A stretch of DNA of 64,000 nucleotides from positions 682,001 through 746,000 of the forward strand of contig CAVYTX010000003.1 of the NCBI GenBank assembly GCA_963771545.1. Direction: 5' to 3'. The notes below the pieces were generated by a model that saw only the letters and a program-made list of their open reading frames with translations, was not told the origin of the DNA and searched no databases. Shown here piece by piece: positions 23,444 through 31,066 of this stretch (position 1 is the first letter of the stretch; each line of letters opens with the position of its first letter). The translations under genes were made by a program, and so were the position numbers. This DNA comes from CAKZLS01 sp963771545 (GTDB lineage Bacteria > Pseudomonadota > Alphaproteobacteria > Rhodospirillales > Defluviicoccaceae).

Positions 23444-24182
23444 TCAACCGCGACGGCCGTCGAGCGGCTTCGCCCATGGGGCGACATGCCGATGCTCGCG
23501 CGCGTCGTCGCGCTGGTTGCGGGTGGGGCTGAAAAAGATGCCGGCGGCGTGCAGCAGCTTGGAGAACGGGGCCACCACAAGCAAAGCCGCAAACAGTAGA
23601 AGGTGAGCGGCGAGCAGGGAATCCCCGGGCAGGCCGGTCCACTGCAACCGCCACAGGCCGGCGAGGTAATCCTTGAGCGCGACGATGTCCGGCGTCATCC
23701 AGAAGGTCATGGCGAGGCCGGTGCCGCCCAGCACAAGCACGAGAAGGAGGATCGCCATATCGGTGGCGCGAGTGACATAGCGGATTCGGGGAAGAACGAT
23801 GCGCCGGACGAGGAGGCCGGCGAGTTCCGACCATCATGGCGATGGCGGCCAGTTTGCCCACCGGCTGCAGCATGACGATGGGTAGAGGCGGCACAGCCAG
23901 AAAATAGCGCAGGTGGCGGAGCAGAACCACGAGCAACCCCCAATGAAACAGCATGGAGAAGACCCACAGCACCTTGTCCGCCCGGAACAGGCTTTCGAAC
24001 AGGAAGACTTCGCGCGCCAGCCGCATGACCACACCTGCGCGGGTGAGAGGCGCCGGCATGGTGGGAATGCGCAAAGGCGACGGGGTCGCCGCATAGCGCC
24101 ACAGCCGCCCCGCCATCGCGACCACGAAAAGCGCGAAGGAAAACGTCAGCAGAGTAGAGACGGCAATGGTCAAAAAGCTCAT
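23444..24182 (-). pseudogene. dsrM: DsrM, haem b membrane subunit, interrupted by a frameshift
   Basis: NarI/HdrE-like membrane protein read in two frames. The first part, from MSFLTIAVSTLLTFSFALF, runs to AAIAMMVG (24182 to about 23829). The family sequence resumes in another frame as ELAGLLVRRIVLPRIRYV and TDMAILLLVLVLGGTGLAMT, ending at 23444. The frame change is within 23824-23829 (net one extra or two missing bases). His residues for haem b (FHWGLLVVLLRHLRY, AAHLLLF) are kept on both sides. All neighbours are intact, so a sequencing error is plausible. If real, the DsrMKJOP complex would lack its quinone-linked anchor. Confidence 0.85.
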
Positions 24183-24269
24183 CGGTTCTTTCCGTTCGCC
24201 ATCCGAGAATGCGGAGCGGCTGCCGTCGCGGCCTTGGCCGGCGGCGTTCGGCAAGCCGCTCCCATCGGC

Positions 24270-24599
24270 TCACACACAGCCGGTCGGTTTCGGCAGGCCG
24301 GCGATCTTGCACGCCTGTTTCGCGGGGCCGTAGGGGAACAGTTCGTACAGATACTTGTTGCTTCCCTTGTCCTGCCCCAGCCGTTTGCCGATCGCCTTGG
24401 TCAGTACGCGGATCGCCGGAGCGATCTGATATTCCTGGTAGTAGTCCCGCAGGAAATTGACCACCTCCCAATGCTCTTCCGTCATATCGAGGTCTTCGTC
24501 TTGAGCGATCTTCTTGGCGAGGTCTTCACTCCAATCATCGAGGTTGGCAATGTAGCCCTCTTCGTCATGTTCAATGGTCTTACCGTTCAGTTGATACAT
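24270..24599 (-). CDS. dsrC: DsrC, sulfur-carrier protein (TusE family)
   Basis: 109 residues from MYQLNGKTIEHDEEGYI (AAGGAG ten bases upstream of the ATG). The C-terminal arm KQACKIAGLPKPTGCV has both redox cysteines ten residues apart, the penultimate one (CysA) at the very end. This is the signature of true DsrC as opposed to single-Cys homologues. DsrC carries the sulfur atom between DsrEFH, DsrAB and DsrMK as a per- or trisulfide. Confidence 0.95.
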   Translation of the reverse strand: MYQLNGKTIEHDEEGYIANLDDWSEDLAKKIAQDEDLDMTEEHWEVVNFLRDYYQEYQIAPAIRVLTKAIGKRLGQDKGSNKYLYELFPYGPAKQACKIAGLPKPTGCV

Positions 24600-24655
24600 C
24601 GCGATTTTCTCCTTCTGTTTTCCGTTCGATGGCTCCCGGTTCATCAATCGTATTT

Positions 24656-24958
24656 TCAGAGCCATGATTGGACGGTTTGCCGCGTGACCGTGAGGTCCAC
24701 GAAGCCGTCATAGTCGATGGGTTCCACGCCCTGGATGACCTGGCTGGAATCGAGCCCGCGGACGGCGAGGTCCGGCGTCAACACGAAAAAATCGTAAGCG
24801 TTGACGGCGCTGGCGACGAGGTCGGACTGGGCGGTGCCGCGCAGCGACGCGTACACGGCGTCCTCGAACAAAAGGATGGCCGATCCCGGAACCGCCCGTT
24901 TCAGGCAGGCTTGCAGATTGGTGCGCTCGAATGGTGATTTGTTAACGAGATGCAGCAT
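24656..24958 (-). CDS. dsrH: DsrH, sulfur-relay subunit (TusB family)
   Basis: 100 residues from MLHLVNKSPFERTNLQACLK. Cys18 lies in the helix where DsrH has its conserved Cys. The rest, GSAILLFEDAVYASLRG and VDLTVTRQTVQSWL, matches the family. Together with DsrE and DsrF it makes the DsrE2F2H2 hexamer that passes sulfur to DsrC. It is 14 bp after dsrF. An in-frame extension of six residues upstream (24976) is less likely because it would overlap dsrF. Confidence 0.9.
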   Translation of the reverse strand: MLHLVNKSPFERTNLQACLKRAVPGSAILLFEDAVYASLRGTAQSDLVASAVNAYDFFVLTPDLAVRGLDSSQVIQGVEPIDYDGFVDLTVTRQTVQSWL

Positions 24959-24972
24959 CCCTCTTGCCCTTC

Positions 24973-25365
24973 TCAAGCGCTCAGGACGACGTCCATGGAC
25001 TCCATCAGGGAGCCCATCTCGTCGCGCTTGAGCACCGTGGTGGGGAGGATGAAGTCGTCGGGCGTTAACCCGCGCTCTTCCATGGATTCTCTCTCGACGT
25101 AGATTTTTTCGACGCCGTAACCTTCGAACGCTCGATAGGTTTTCGAGAAATCCTTCATTTGCAGCGTGGAAGGATTCTGGTTCTTCTTGATCTGAAAAAC
25201 GCCGTCGTCGAGAAAGACAACATGCACGTCTTGCTCGAACATGGCGGCGATAAGCACCATCTCGAGCTCCTCCAGCGCATAAACGGTGCCGTGCGGCGCC
25301 TTGCGGTTAACGTAGAGAAACCGCTTCACCACGATTTCGGCGGGGGTTTCGTCTGGCTGGGCCAT
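24973..25365 (-). CDS. dsrF: DsrF, sulfur-relay subunit (TusC family)
   Basis: 130 residues from MAQPDETPAEIVVKRFLYVN, with GAGGAG before the ATG at 25365; an alternative start ten codons earlier is inside dsrE. The DsrE/F-like fold is clear: NRKAPHGTVYALEELEMVL, VHVVFLDDGVFQI and YGVEKIYVERESMEERGL. DsrF has no catalytic Cys, as in characterised DsrF. It is structural in the DsrEFH hexamer. 13 bp after dsrE. Confidence 0.9.
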   Translation of the reverse strand: MAQPDETPAEIVVKRFLYVNRKAPHGTVYALEELEMVLIAAMFEQDVHVVFLDDGVFQIKKNQNPSTLQMKDFSKTYRAFEGYGVEKIYVERESMEERGLTPDDFILPTTVLKRDEMGSLMESMDVVLSA

Positions 25366-25378
25366 GGATCGGTTCTCC

Positions 25379-25738
25379 TCAATCGCCGAAGACAACGGTT
25401 CGCCCGGCGTCGATGCAGGCTTCGATGAACTCGCCGAGACCGGTGATCCGGAATCCGTCCGCGAGGGTGTCGTCGGTGATTCCGCGCCTGAGCCCGGCGG
25501 CGACGCAGACGGCCAGGTCGACGGTATGGGTTTCCGCCAGCTTCGCCCACCGCTTGACGATGTTGCGGTCGTCGCTTTGGGGACTGGAGAACTTCGTCCC
25601 GTTCAGGACGCCATCGTAGTAGAAAAAGATCCGCCGGATCGTGTGACCCTTGCCGAGGGCGTGCGTCGCAAAGTGGTAGGCAGAATCGGAAGCCTGATGA
25701 TTGTATGGACCTTCATTGACCATGATGACGTAGTCCAT
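25379..25738 (-). CDS. dsrE: DsrE, sulfurtransferase subunit (TusD family)
   Basis: 119 residues from MDYVIMVNEGPYNHQASDSA. The family core FFYYDGVLNGTKFSSPQSDD is present, and the persulfide-carrying Cys falls exactly at position 78 (AVCVAAGLRRG), the same number as in the characterised Allochromatium protein. DsrE is the active sulfur acceptor in DsrEFH. It lies 32 bp after dsrB. Presence of dsrEFH marks sulfur oxidisers. Confidence 0.95.
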   Translation of the reverse strand: MDYVIMVNEGPYNHQASDSAYHFATHALGKGHTIRRIFFYYDGVLNGTKFSSPQSDDRNIVKRWAKLAETHTVDLAVCVAAGLRRGITDDTLADGFRITGLGEFIEACIDAGRTVVFGD

Positions 25739-25770
25739 TGTTTCAGCCCCTTCGACGTTGACTTCGGTTT

Positions 25771-26841
25771 CTAGAAGTAGACATGTGTCGATGCATTGAG
25801 GCTCGGGCGCGCCAGACGCCAGTCGTCCACGTGGTACTTCGTGAACGGCAGGCCGGTGAGCTCGAAGAACCGCGGCCAGCCGATCCGGCCGATCCATTCC
25901 CCCATGCGCTCATACGGCCGGGCGTTGCTCTTGTAAGCATAGAGGATCGTGTGGACGACCTCGGTGACCTCCGGCCAGCGCGGCGGGTTGTTGGGGAGCC
26001 CCGCCGCCACCAGCTTATGAAAACTCGGTTTGGAGCGCGTCGACGAGTGCTTGCCGCCGACCCACACCGCGAGTTTGCTATGAACGGGATCATTGATCCG
26101 CATGGGAGGGCACGGCGGGAAACAAGCGCCGCAGCACACGCACTTCTTTTCATCCACTTCCAGGCTCGGTTTGCCGTTGACGACCGCCGGCCGAATCGCC
26201 GCGGTTGGGCAGCGCGCCACCACCGCGGGCCGTTCGCAGACCTGCGCCACCAGGTCGTGATTGATTGTCGGCGGTTTGGTGTGCTGAATGTTGACCGCGA
26301 TATCGCCTTGGCCGCCGCAATTGATCTGGCAGCACGACGTCGTGATCTTGACCTGATTGGGCATCTCTTCATGGGTGAACTCGTGATAGAGCGAATCCAT
26401 CAGGGACTTGACGACGCCAGACGCGTCCGTCGCCGGAATATCGCAATGGAGCCAGCCCTGGGTGTGGGAGATCATCGTCACCGAAGGTCCCGTACCGCCC
26501 ACGGGGAAGCCGTGTTGCGCCAAGCTCTCGATCAGGGGCGCGACCCGGTCCGCCGATCCGACCATGAACTCCACATTGGAGCGCGTGGTGAAACGCAGGA
26601 ATCCGTCGGCGTGCTCGTCGGCGATGTCGCAGAGCGCGCGGATGGTGTAGACGTCCAATTGCCGTTGGGTTCCGGCGCGGACCGTCCACACTTCCTCGCC
26701 ACTATCGGCGACGTGATGAAGGACGCCGGGGCGCGGGCGGTCATGCCATTTCCACTGACCGTAGTTGCGTCTGAGCAGCGGATGCATGAACGGCATCGGA
26801 TCGGGGACGCCTAATTCAATGGGTCGACGCGGTTGAGCCAA
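25771..26841 (-). CDS. dsrB: DsrB, dissimilatory sulfite reductase beta subunit
   Basis: 356 residues, the normal length. The nitrite/sulfite reductase ferredoxin-like half (RFTTRSNVEFMVGSADRV) is followed by the cluster segment KITTSCCQINCGGQGD. The inserted ferredoxin domain has CPTAAIRP and CVCCGACFPPCPP, and the C-terminus is GLPFTKYHVDDWRLARPS. DsrB supplies the catalytic sirohaem site of the alpha2-beta2 enzyme, here expected to run in the oxidative direction (sulfide or DsrC-persulfide to sulfite). Encoded 82 bp after dsrA; the spacer has a duplicated 17-mer. Confidence 0.95.
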   Translation of the reverse strand: MAQPRRPIELGVPDPMPFMHPLLRRNYGQWKWHDRPRPGVLHHVADSGEEVWTVRAGTQRQLDVYTIRALCDIADEHADGFLRFTTRSNVEFMVGSADRVAPLIESLAQHGFPVGGTGPSVTMISHTQGWLHCDIPATDASGVVKSLMDSLYHEFTHEEMPNQVKITTSCCQINCGGQGDIAVNIQHTKPPTINHDLVAQVCERPAVVARCPTAAIRPAVVNGKPSLEVDEKKCVCCGACFPPCPPMRINDPVHSKLAVWVGGKHSSTRSKPSFHKLVAAGLPNNPPRWPEVTEVVHTILYAYKSNARPYERMGEWIGRIGWPRFFELTGLPFTKYHVDDWRLARPSLNASTHVYF

Positions 26842-26860
26842 GGTTTTTCCTCCCTAACGT

Positions 26861-26902
26861 TCTTCGTTTCCAAGGACCCCAAGGCTCTTTGTTTCCAAGG
26901 AC
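26861..26902. repeat. 17-bp direct repeat in the dsrA-dsrB spacer
   Basis: TCTTCGTTTCCAAGGAC at 26861-26877 and TCTTTGTTTCCAAGGAC at 26886-26902 differ at one base and have a 25-bp period. They lie between the dsrB start and the dsrA stop. This is probably a small tandem duplication. No regulatory role is evident. Confidence 0.7.
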
Positions 26903-26923
26903 GCCTCGGGCTGCCCGGCGCGG

Positions 26924-28183
26924 CTATTCCGCGGCCGGAGCGGGCGCGGCATTCCGGTCCCGCCACTTGGCCACTTCCTCATCCCAGCCGTCGGTGCGGA
27001 CATAGGAGTTGGCGCGCGGATGGCTGATCATGTTGGGATCCAGATCGACGTCTATCCCTTCCAAGAAATTCACCAGGCCGATGCGCTCGATCATCTCGCC
27101 GATCCGTTCGTGCTCGAGAGCGTTGTCGACGAAGAAGTCAAGGACGCGCTGCGCCACATCCAGGAGTTTTTCGTAGTCCTCGTCGGTCTTCATGCGCATG
27201 AAGGGGACCACCACCGTACCCATGAGGTCGCCGATCTTCAGCGTCCGTTTGCCGCCGATCAGAACCGTCACGCCGCGCTCGCGGCCGGGCTGCAGGGCCT
27301 TGGTGAGGACATTGATGCAGTGCATGCAGCGCACGCAGCTGCTGTTGTCGATCTCGAGCGTGTCGTCGTCGTTCAGCGACAAGGCGTCCGTGGGACAGAG
27401 CCGGATGACGTTGTCGATCATCCACTTGCGCCCGTTGCGCTCGACGTAGGCTTTGAATTCCTCTTGATCCACCTGGATGTCGTCGCGCCAGGTTCCAAAC
27501 ACGGCGAAATCGGAGCGATGGACCGCGTTGGAGCAATCGTTGGCGCAACCCGAAAACTTGAACTTGAATTTGTAAGGCAACGACGGCCGGTGGATGTCGT
27601 CGAGGAAGTTGTTGACGATGAGGCGCATGGCCTTGGCTTCGTCGTAGCAGGAGTGCTCGCACCGGGCGTGGCCGACGCACGAAATGGATGTGCGGATGCC
27701 TGCTCCGGCGCCGCCGAGATCAAAACCCATTTCATTGAGTTCGTCGAAGCACGGCTGGACGTTTTTGGTCCGACACCCTTGCAGCATGATGTCGCCCGTC
27801 TGGCCATGCAGGGCGATCAGACCCGATCCATACTTTTCCCACACGTCGCACAGTTGCCGCAGCGCCTCGGCGGTGTAGTGGGTGCCGGGGGGAGGAATGA
27901 TCCTGAGCGTGTGAAATTCGGCGGACTCCGGAAACTCCTCGGCGATTTCGGAGAAGCGCGCGATGATGCCCGCGCCGTAACCGAGGACGCCCACCGTGCC
28001 CCCCTTCCAGTACCCGGTGCGGGTTTCGTAGGATCGCTCAAGTTGCCCCAGCAAATCCTTCATCATCGGTGCGTAGGGCTTGTCCGTCGATTCGGCCAAC
28101 CTTTTCAGGCCGCTCACGAAACTTGGCCAGGGCCCGCTTTCCAACTGGTCAAGCAAAGGCGTCGCAGGCATCGGCTTGGTCAT
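26924..28183 (-). CDS. dsrA: DsrA, dissimilatory sulfite reductase alpha subunit
   Basis: 419 residues from MTKPMPATPLLDQLESG (GGAAGGTGAG upstream; the open frame back to 28258 is not used). Contains TRTGYWKGGTVGVLGYG, the sirohaem/[4Fe-4S] ligand motifs CVGHARCEHSC (C-x5-C, C-x3-C) and FSGCANDC, and an inserted ferredoxin domain with LCPTDAL and CVRCMHCINV. First gene of the dsrABEFHCMKLJOPN-tusA-sqr-DUF1641 unit. About 490 bp of upstream DNA holds the regulatory block described separately. The oxidative type is inferred from dsrL and dsrEFH, not from phylogeny. Confidence 0.95.
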   Translation of the reverse strand: MTKPMPATPLLDQLESGPWPSFVSGLKRLAESTDKPYAPMMKDLLGQLERSYETRTGYWKGGTVGVLGYGAGIIARFSEIAEEFPESAEFHTLRIIPPPGTHYTAEALRQLCDVWEKYGSGLIALHGQTGDIMLQGCRTKNVQPCFDELNEMGFDLGGAGAGIRTSISCVGHARCEHSCYDEAKAMRLIVNNFLDDIHRPSLPYKFKFKFSGCANDCSNAVHRSDFAVFGTWRDDIQVDQEEFKAYVERNGRKWMIDNVIRLCPTDALSLNDDDTLEIDNSSCVRCMHCINVLTKALQPGRERGVTVLIGGKRTLKIGDLMGTVVVPFMRMKTDEDYEKLLDVAQRVLDFFVDNALEHERIGEMIERIGLVNFLEGIDVDLDPNMISHPRANSYVRTDGWDEEVAKWRDRNAAPAPAAE

Positions 28184-28379
28184 CGATCGCTCACCTTCCA
28201 TCCCGTCGCGTGTTCGGATGGGGCTTCCGAAATCCGCCGATGATTGGCGAGACGGCAACCGAAAGGTGAGCGTTACGTCACGGCGAGCGGTCTACAAAAG
28301 ATTTCATTCTCAGCGATACGTCGAATTCCGCCACCCGCAACAACATCCTCTCGGCTCTGAACGTTCGAGCTTCGATACC

Positions 28380-28640
28380 GTCATTTCCCAAAACATCGGC
28401 CGCGGAATTCCCGGCAGCCCTTCATTTTTCTCGGTTACCTGTGCCCGGAGAGGGAGAGTAACCCAATTGAGTTTGATATTAGTATATCCTGATACGTACG
28501 GCAAGGTTTTATTTCGATATCAGGACGGTTATTTCTTGCGAGTATTTGCGAATCATTGTCATCTTCCAAATATAACTGATAATCATTTTCAATAACCGGA
28601 GAAAACTCTCAATGAATTAAGCCGACGAAGCCGGCTAAAC
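28380..28640 (-). promoter_or_regulatory. dsr upstream region, copy of the apr upstream region
   Basis: This block aligns along its whole length with 37031-37290. Shared landmarks in order are CCCAAAaCATCGGCCGCGG, a GGGaGrGTAACC motif, TTGATATTAGTAT (28473), GTACgGCAAGrTyTTATTTCG, ATTTCTTGCG and a GAATCATTGTCAT motif (28550). It ends in a decayed form of the small gene at 37265 (ATG AAT TAA GCC GAC GAA GCC against ATG GAT GAA ACC GGC GAG GCC). It sits between dsrA and sat and should hold the dsr promoter. It also contains TGATAATCATTTTC, a Fur-box-like half, at 28578-28590. Confidence 0.75.
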
Positions 28641-28644
28641 TAAG

Positions 28645-28667
28645 GCGGCGAATCCAAGGCGCGCCGC
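28645..28667 (-). terminator. stem-loop after sat
   Basis: GCGGCG (28645-28650) pairs with CGCCGC (28662-28667), directly after the sat stop at 28670. On the minus strand it is followed by TTAGTTTAG, a weak T-rich tail. It is a possible end for the aprBA-qmoABC-sat transcript. Confidence 0.35.
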
Positions 28668-28669
28668 TT

Positions 28670-29842
28670 TCAATTGAGGCTGGCGTAGTATGCGCGCAAA
28701 ACTTCCAGCACCTCGGGGCGGCTGAACTCGGCCGGGACGTTCCCTCCGTTCCTGAACATCTCGCGCAGCCGCGTACCCGAGATGTGCAGGCGGTCCTCGT
28801 CCCCGTGCGGGCACGTTCGCGCGGTGGCGATGCCGCCGCAGCGGTAGCAGTGGAAAGTCAAGTCCATCTTCAGCGGCCGAGTCATCAGGCTGTCTTCGGG
28901 CACGGTGTCGAAGATGTGATGGGCGTCGAACGGCCCGTAGTAGTCGCCTACCCCTGCGTGGTCGCGCCCGACGATCAAGTGTGAACAGCCGAAGTTCTGG
29001 CGAAGCAGGGCATGCAGCAGCGCTTCGCGCGGCCCGGCGTAGCGCATTTCGATGGGATAGCCCGCCTGTACGCAGGTGCCGGGAACGAAGTAGTGCTGCA
29101 CCAAGGCGTCGATGGCGCGGGTGCGCACCTCGGCCGGGATGTCGCCGGGTTTGAGCGCGCCCAGCACTTGGTGGATCAGCACCCCGTCGCAGACCTCGAC
29201 CGCCACCTTGGCCAAGTATTCGTGGCTGCGGTGCATGGGGTTGCGGGTCTGGAAGGCGGCGACCCGGGACCAGCCCTTCTCGGCGAACAGCGCGCGGGTC
29301 TCGGCCGGACGCAAATAGAGACCCTTGTAGCGTTCCGGATAGGCGCCCTCGCTCAGCGCCAGCACGCGCCCGGCGAGGTTGACCTCGGCCTTGGCCTGGA
29401 CCTTGGCCACGCCAGGATGCGCCGGGTCGGTGGTGCGATAGACGTGGGCGCACTCGAAGTCGCGGTCCGCCGTGTAGGACTCGGTGACCTCGAGGAGGCC
29501 CATGATCTCGTCCGTCTCGGCGTCGCGAAGCGCCACTTCCTCGTCGGGCAGGATGGATTCGGCGAGGTCGCGCGCGCACGACAGCGTGATGGGAATCGGC
29601 CAGAAGGTGCCGTCGGCGAGCCGCATTTCGGCGCAGGCGCCGCGCCAGTCGTCGAAGCCCATAAAGCCGTCGAGCGGCGTATAGGCGCCCATCGCCAGCA
29701 TGATGAGATCGGAGGTTTCGCCACTGGTCATGGGCACCTGTTTAAGGGTCCGCGCGCGCTTGCATTCCTCGGCGCGCTCGGTCTCGGGGATCAACAGCGG
29801 CTTGAGTTGCCCGCCGCCGTGGGGCGCCACCAGATGGGTCAT
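28670..29842 (-). CDS. sat: dissimilatory sulfate adenylyltransferase
   Basis: 390 residues. ATP-sulfurylase motifs QTRNPMHRSHEYL (Q-x-R-N-x-x-H-x-x-H) and VGRDHAGVGDYYG are intact, with the N-terminal PUA-like domain (GGGQLKPLLIP) and the C-terminal CPHGDEDRLHISGTRLREM. The homomeric Sat, not CysDN, fits the oxidative pathway: APS + PPi to sulfate + ATP. It is the last gene of aprBA-qmoABC-sat, 28 bp after qmoC. Confidence 0.95.
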   Translation of the reverse strand: MTHLVAPHGGGQLKPLLIPETERAEECKRARTLKQVPMTSGETSDLIMLAMGAYTPLDGFMGFDDWRGACAEMRLADGTFWPIPITLSCARDLAESILPDEEVALRDAETDEIMGLLEVTESYTADRDFECAHVYRTTDPAHPGVAKVQAKAEVNLAGRVLALSEGAYPERYKGLYLRPAETRALFAEKGWSRVAAFQTRNPMHRSHEYLAKVAVEVCDGVLIHQVLGALKPGDIPAEVRTRAIDALVQHYFVPGTCVQAGYPIEMRYAGPREALLHALLRQNFGCSHLIVGRDHAGVGDYYGPFDAHHIFDTVPEDSLMTRPLKMDLTFHCYRCGGIATARTCPHGDEDRLHISGTRLREMFRNGGNVPAEFSRPEVLEVLRAYYASLN

Positions 29843-29870
29843 CGAGAGCGGTCCTTTCTCCCGCGCGCGT

Positions 29871-31049
29871 CTAGCCGGCGGCGCGTTTGCGGGCCTCGCG
29901 GTAGCGTGCGATCAGCATCGCCGCCGGGCGATAGTAGACGTGCGCGAACTTCGAGAACGGCGAGTAGGCGAGCAGGAAGAACACCAGGGTCAGGTGGACG
30001 AAATAGGTGGTGTAGGCCATGCCTGGCAGCTCCGCGGCCCTGGTGATCTGGGAGAGGAACCCGGTCACCGCCACCAACAGCAGCACGCTCACGAAAAGCC
30101 AATCGTTGTAGGTGGTTTTGCCCGCCTTCTCCTTGTCGACCCAGCGCCGGATCATGAACACCAGGCAGGCGACGATGACCGCGGCGCCGCTCACATTGCC
30201 GAGGATCTTCAGCGGATGGGACTGCGCCATCGGCGGGAAAAAGTCGAACCAGTAGATGCCGATGAACAGCCCGGTGGTGGTGATGAACAGGCCGCCGAAG
30301 CCGAAGAACACGGCTATATGCGAGTGCGGCAGGTGGGCCTTGTAGGTGGGACGGTCGCCGACCCGCTCGCGGTCGCACTTTGTAAATTGGCGATGAAGCA
30401 GAATGTCGCGCGCCACCGCCCAGACGGCTCCGGCGCTTGACACCTTGGCTCCGTTGAAGCCGCCGATCTGCCGCACCGCGCCCCGCCAGTAGCGCGACAC
30501 GCCGACCCCGGCGGCCGCCAGCGCGAAGACCACTGCCGCGACATAGATGACCTCGACATACAGGAAGGGTATGAAGGCGCGGAACAGGATATCGCCCGGG
30601 GGCAGCCCGGTCAGGGTCCCGTTGATGGCCAGCGCCACCAGCAGCAGGAGCACCGGCACGGCGAGCAGCAGCGGAAGGTAGCGGGGATCGTTCAGCCACT
30701 TGCCGAGGAGGCGGGGAAAGGCGTGGAACGCGACGCTGTACTCCCGGAGCGCCGCCATTACGTTGGCGGGCTTGGCCTCGCGCGGGCAATAGGTGGAGCA
30801 GAGTTGGCACTGATGGCAAAGCCATATGGCCGGATCGTGCATGAGGCGTTCCTTCAAGCCCCACTGCGTCCATACCATCTCCTTGCGGGGAAAGGGATCG
30901 TCGTCGGTGGAGATCGGGCATGTCACCGAACAGGTGCCGCACTGGTAGCAGCTGGTCAGATCGCCGGAATCGAGCCCGAGGACAGCGCGCTTGAAGTCGA
31001 GGTCCGGCTGCACGGCGATGGACGGGCTCATGGTGCTCAGGATGTTCAT
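29871..31049 (-). CDS. qmoC: QmoC, HdrC/HdrE-fusion membrane subunit
   Basis: 392 residues from MNILSTMSPSIAVQPDLDFK. The N-terminal ferredoxin domain has CYQCGTCSVTCPIS and CHQCQLCSTYCPRE. A NarI/HdrE-like membrane domain follows with about six helices (LPLLLAVPVLLLLVALAI, VIYVAAVVFALAAAGVGVS, IAVFFGFGGLFITTTGLF) and His residues for haem b. QmoC delivers electrons from QmoAB to the quinone pool (or back), linking APS reductase to the membrane. The fused architecture is the standard one for QmoC. Confidence 0.93.
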   Translation of the reverse strand: MNILSTMSPSIAVQPDLDFKRAVLGLDSGDLTSCYQCGTCSVTCPISTDDDPFPRKEMVWTQWGLKERLMHDPAIWLCHQCQLCSTYCPREAKPANVMAALREYSVAFHAFPRLLGKWLNDPRYLPLLLAVPVLLLLVALAINGTLTGLPPGDILFRAFIPFLYVEVIYVAAVVFALAAAGVGVSRYWRGAVRQIGGFNGAKVSSAGAVWAVARDILLHRQFTKCDRERVGDRPTYKAHLPHSHIAVFFGFGGLFITTTGLFIGIYWFDFFPPMAQSHPLKILGNVSGAAVIVACLVFMIRRWVDKEKAGKTTYNDWLFVSVLLLVAVTGFLSQITRAAELPGMAYTTYFVHLTLVFFLLAYSPFSKFAHVYYRPAAMLIARYREARKRAAG

Positions 31050-31066
31050 GGTCTGCGCTTCCCGCT

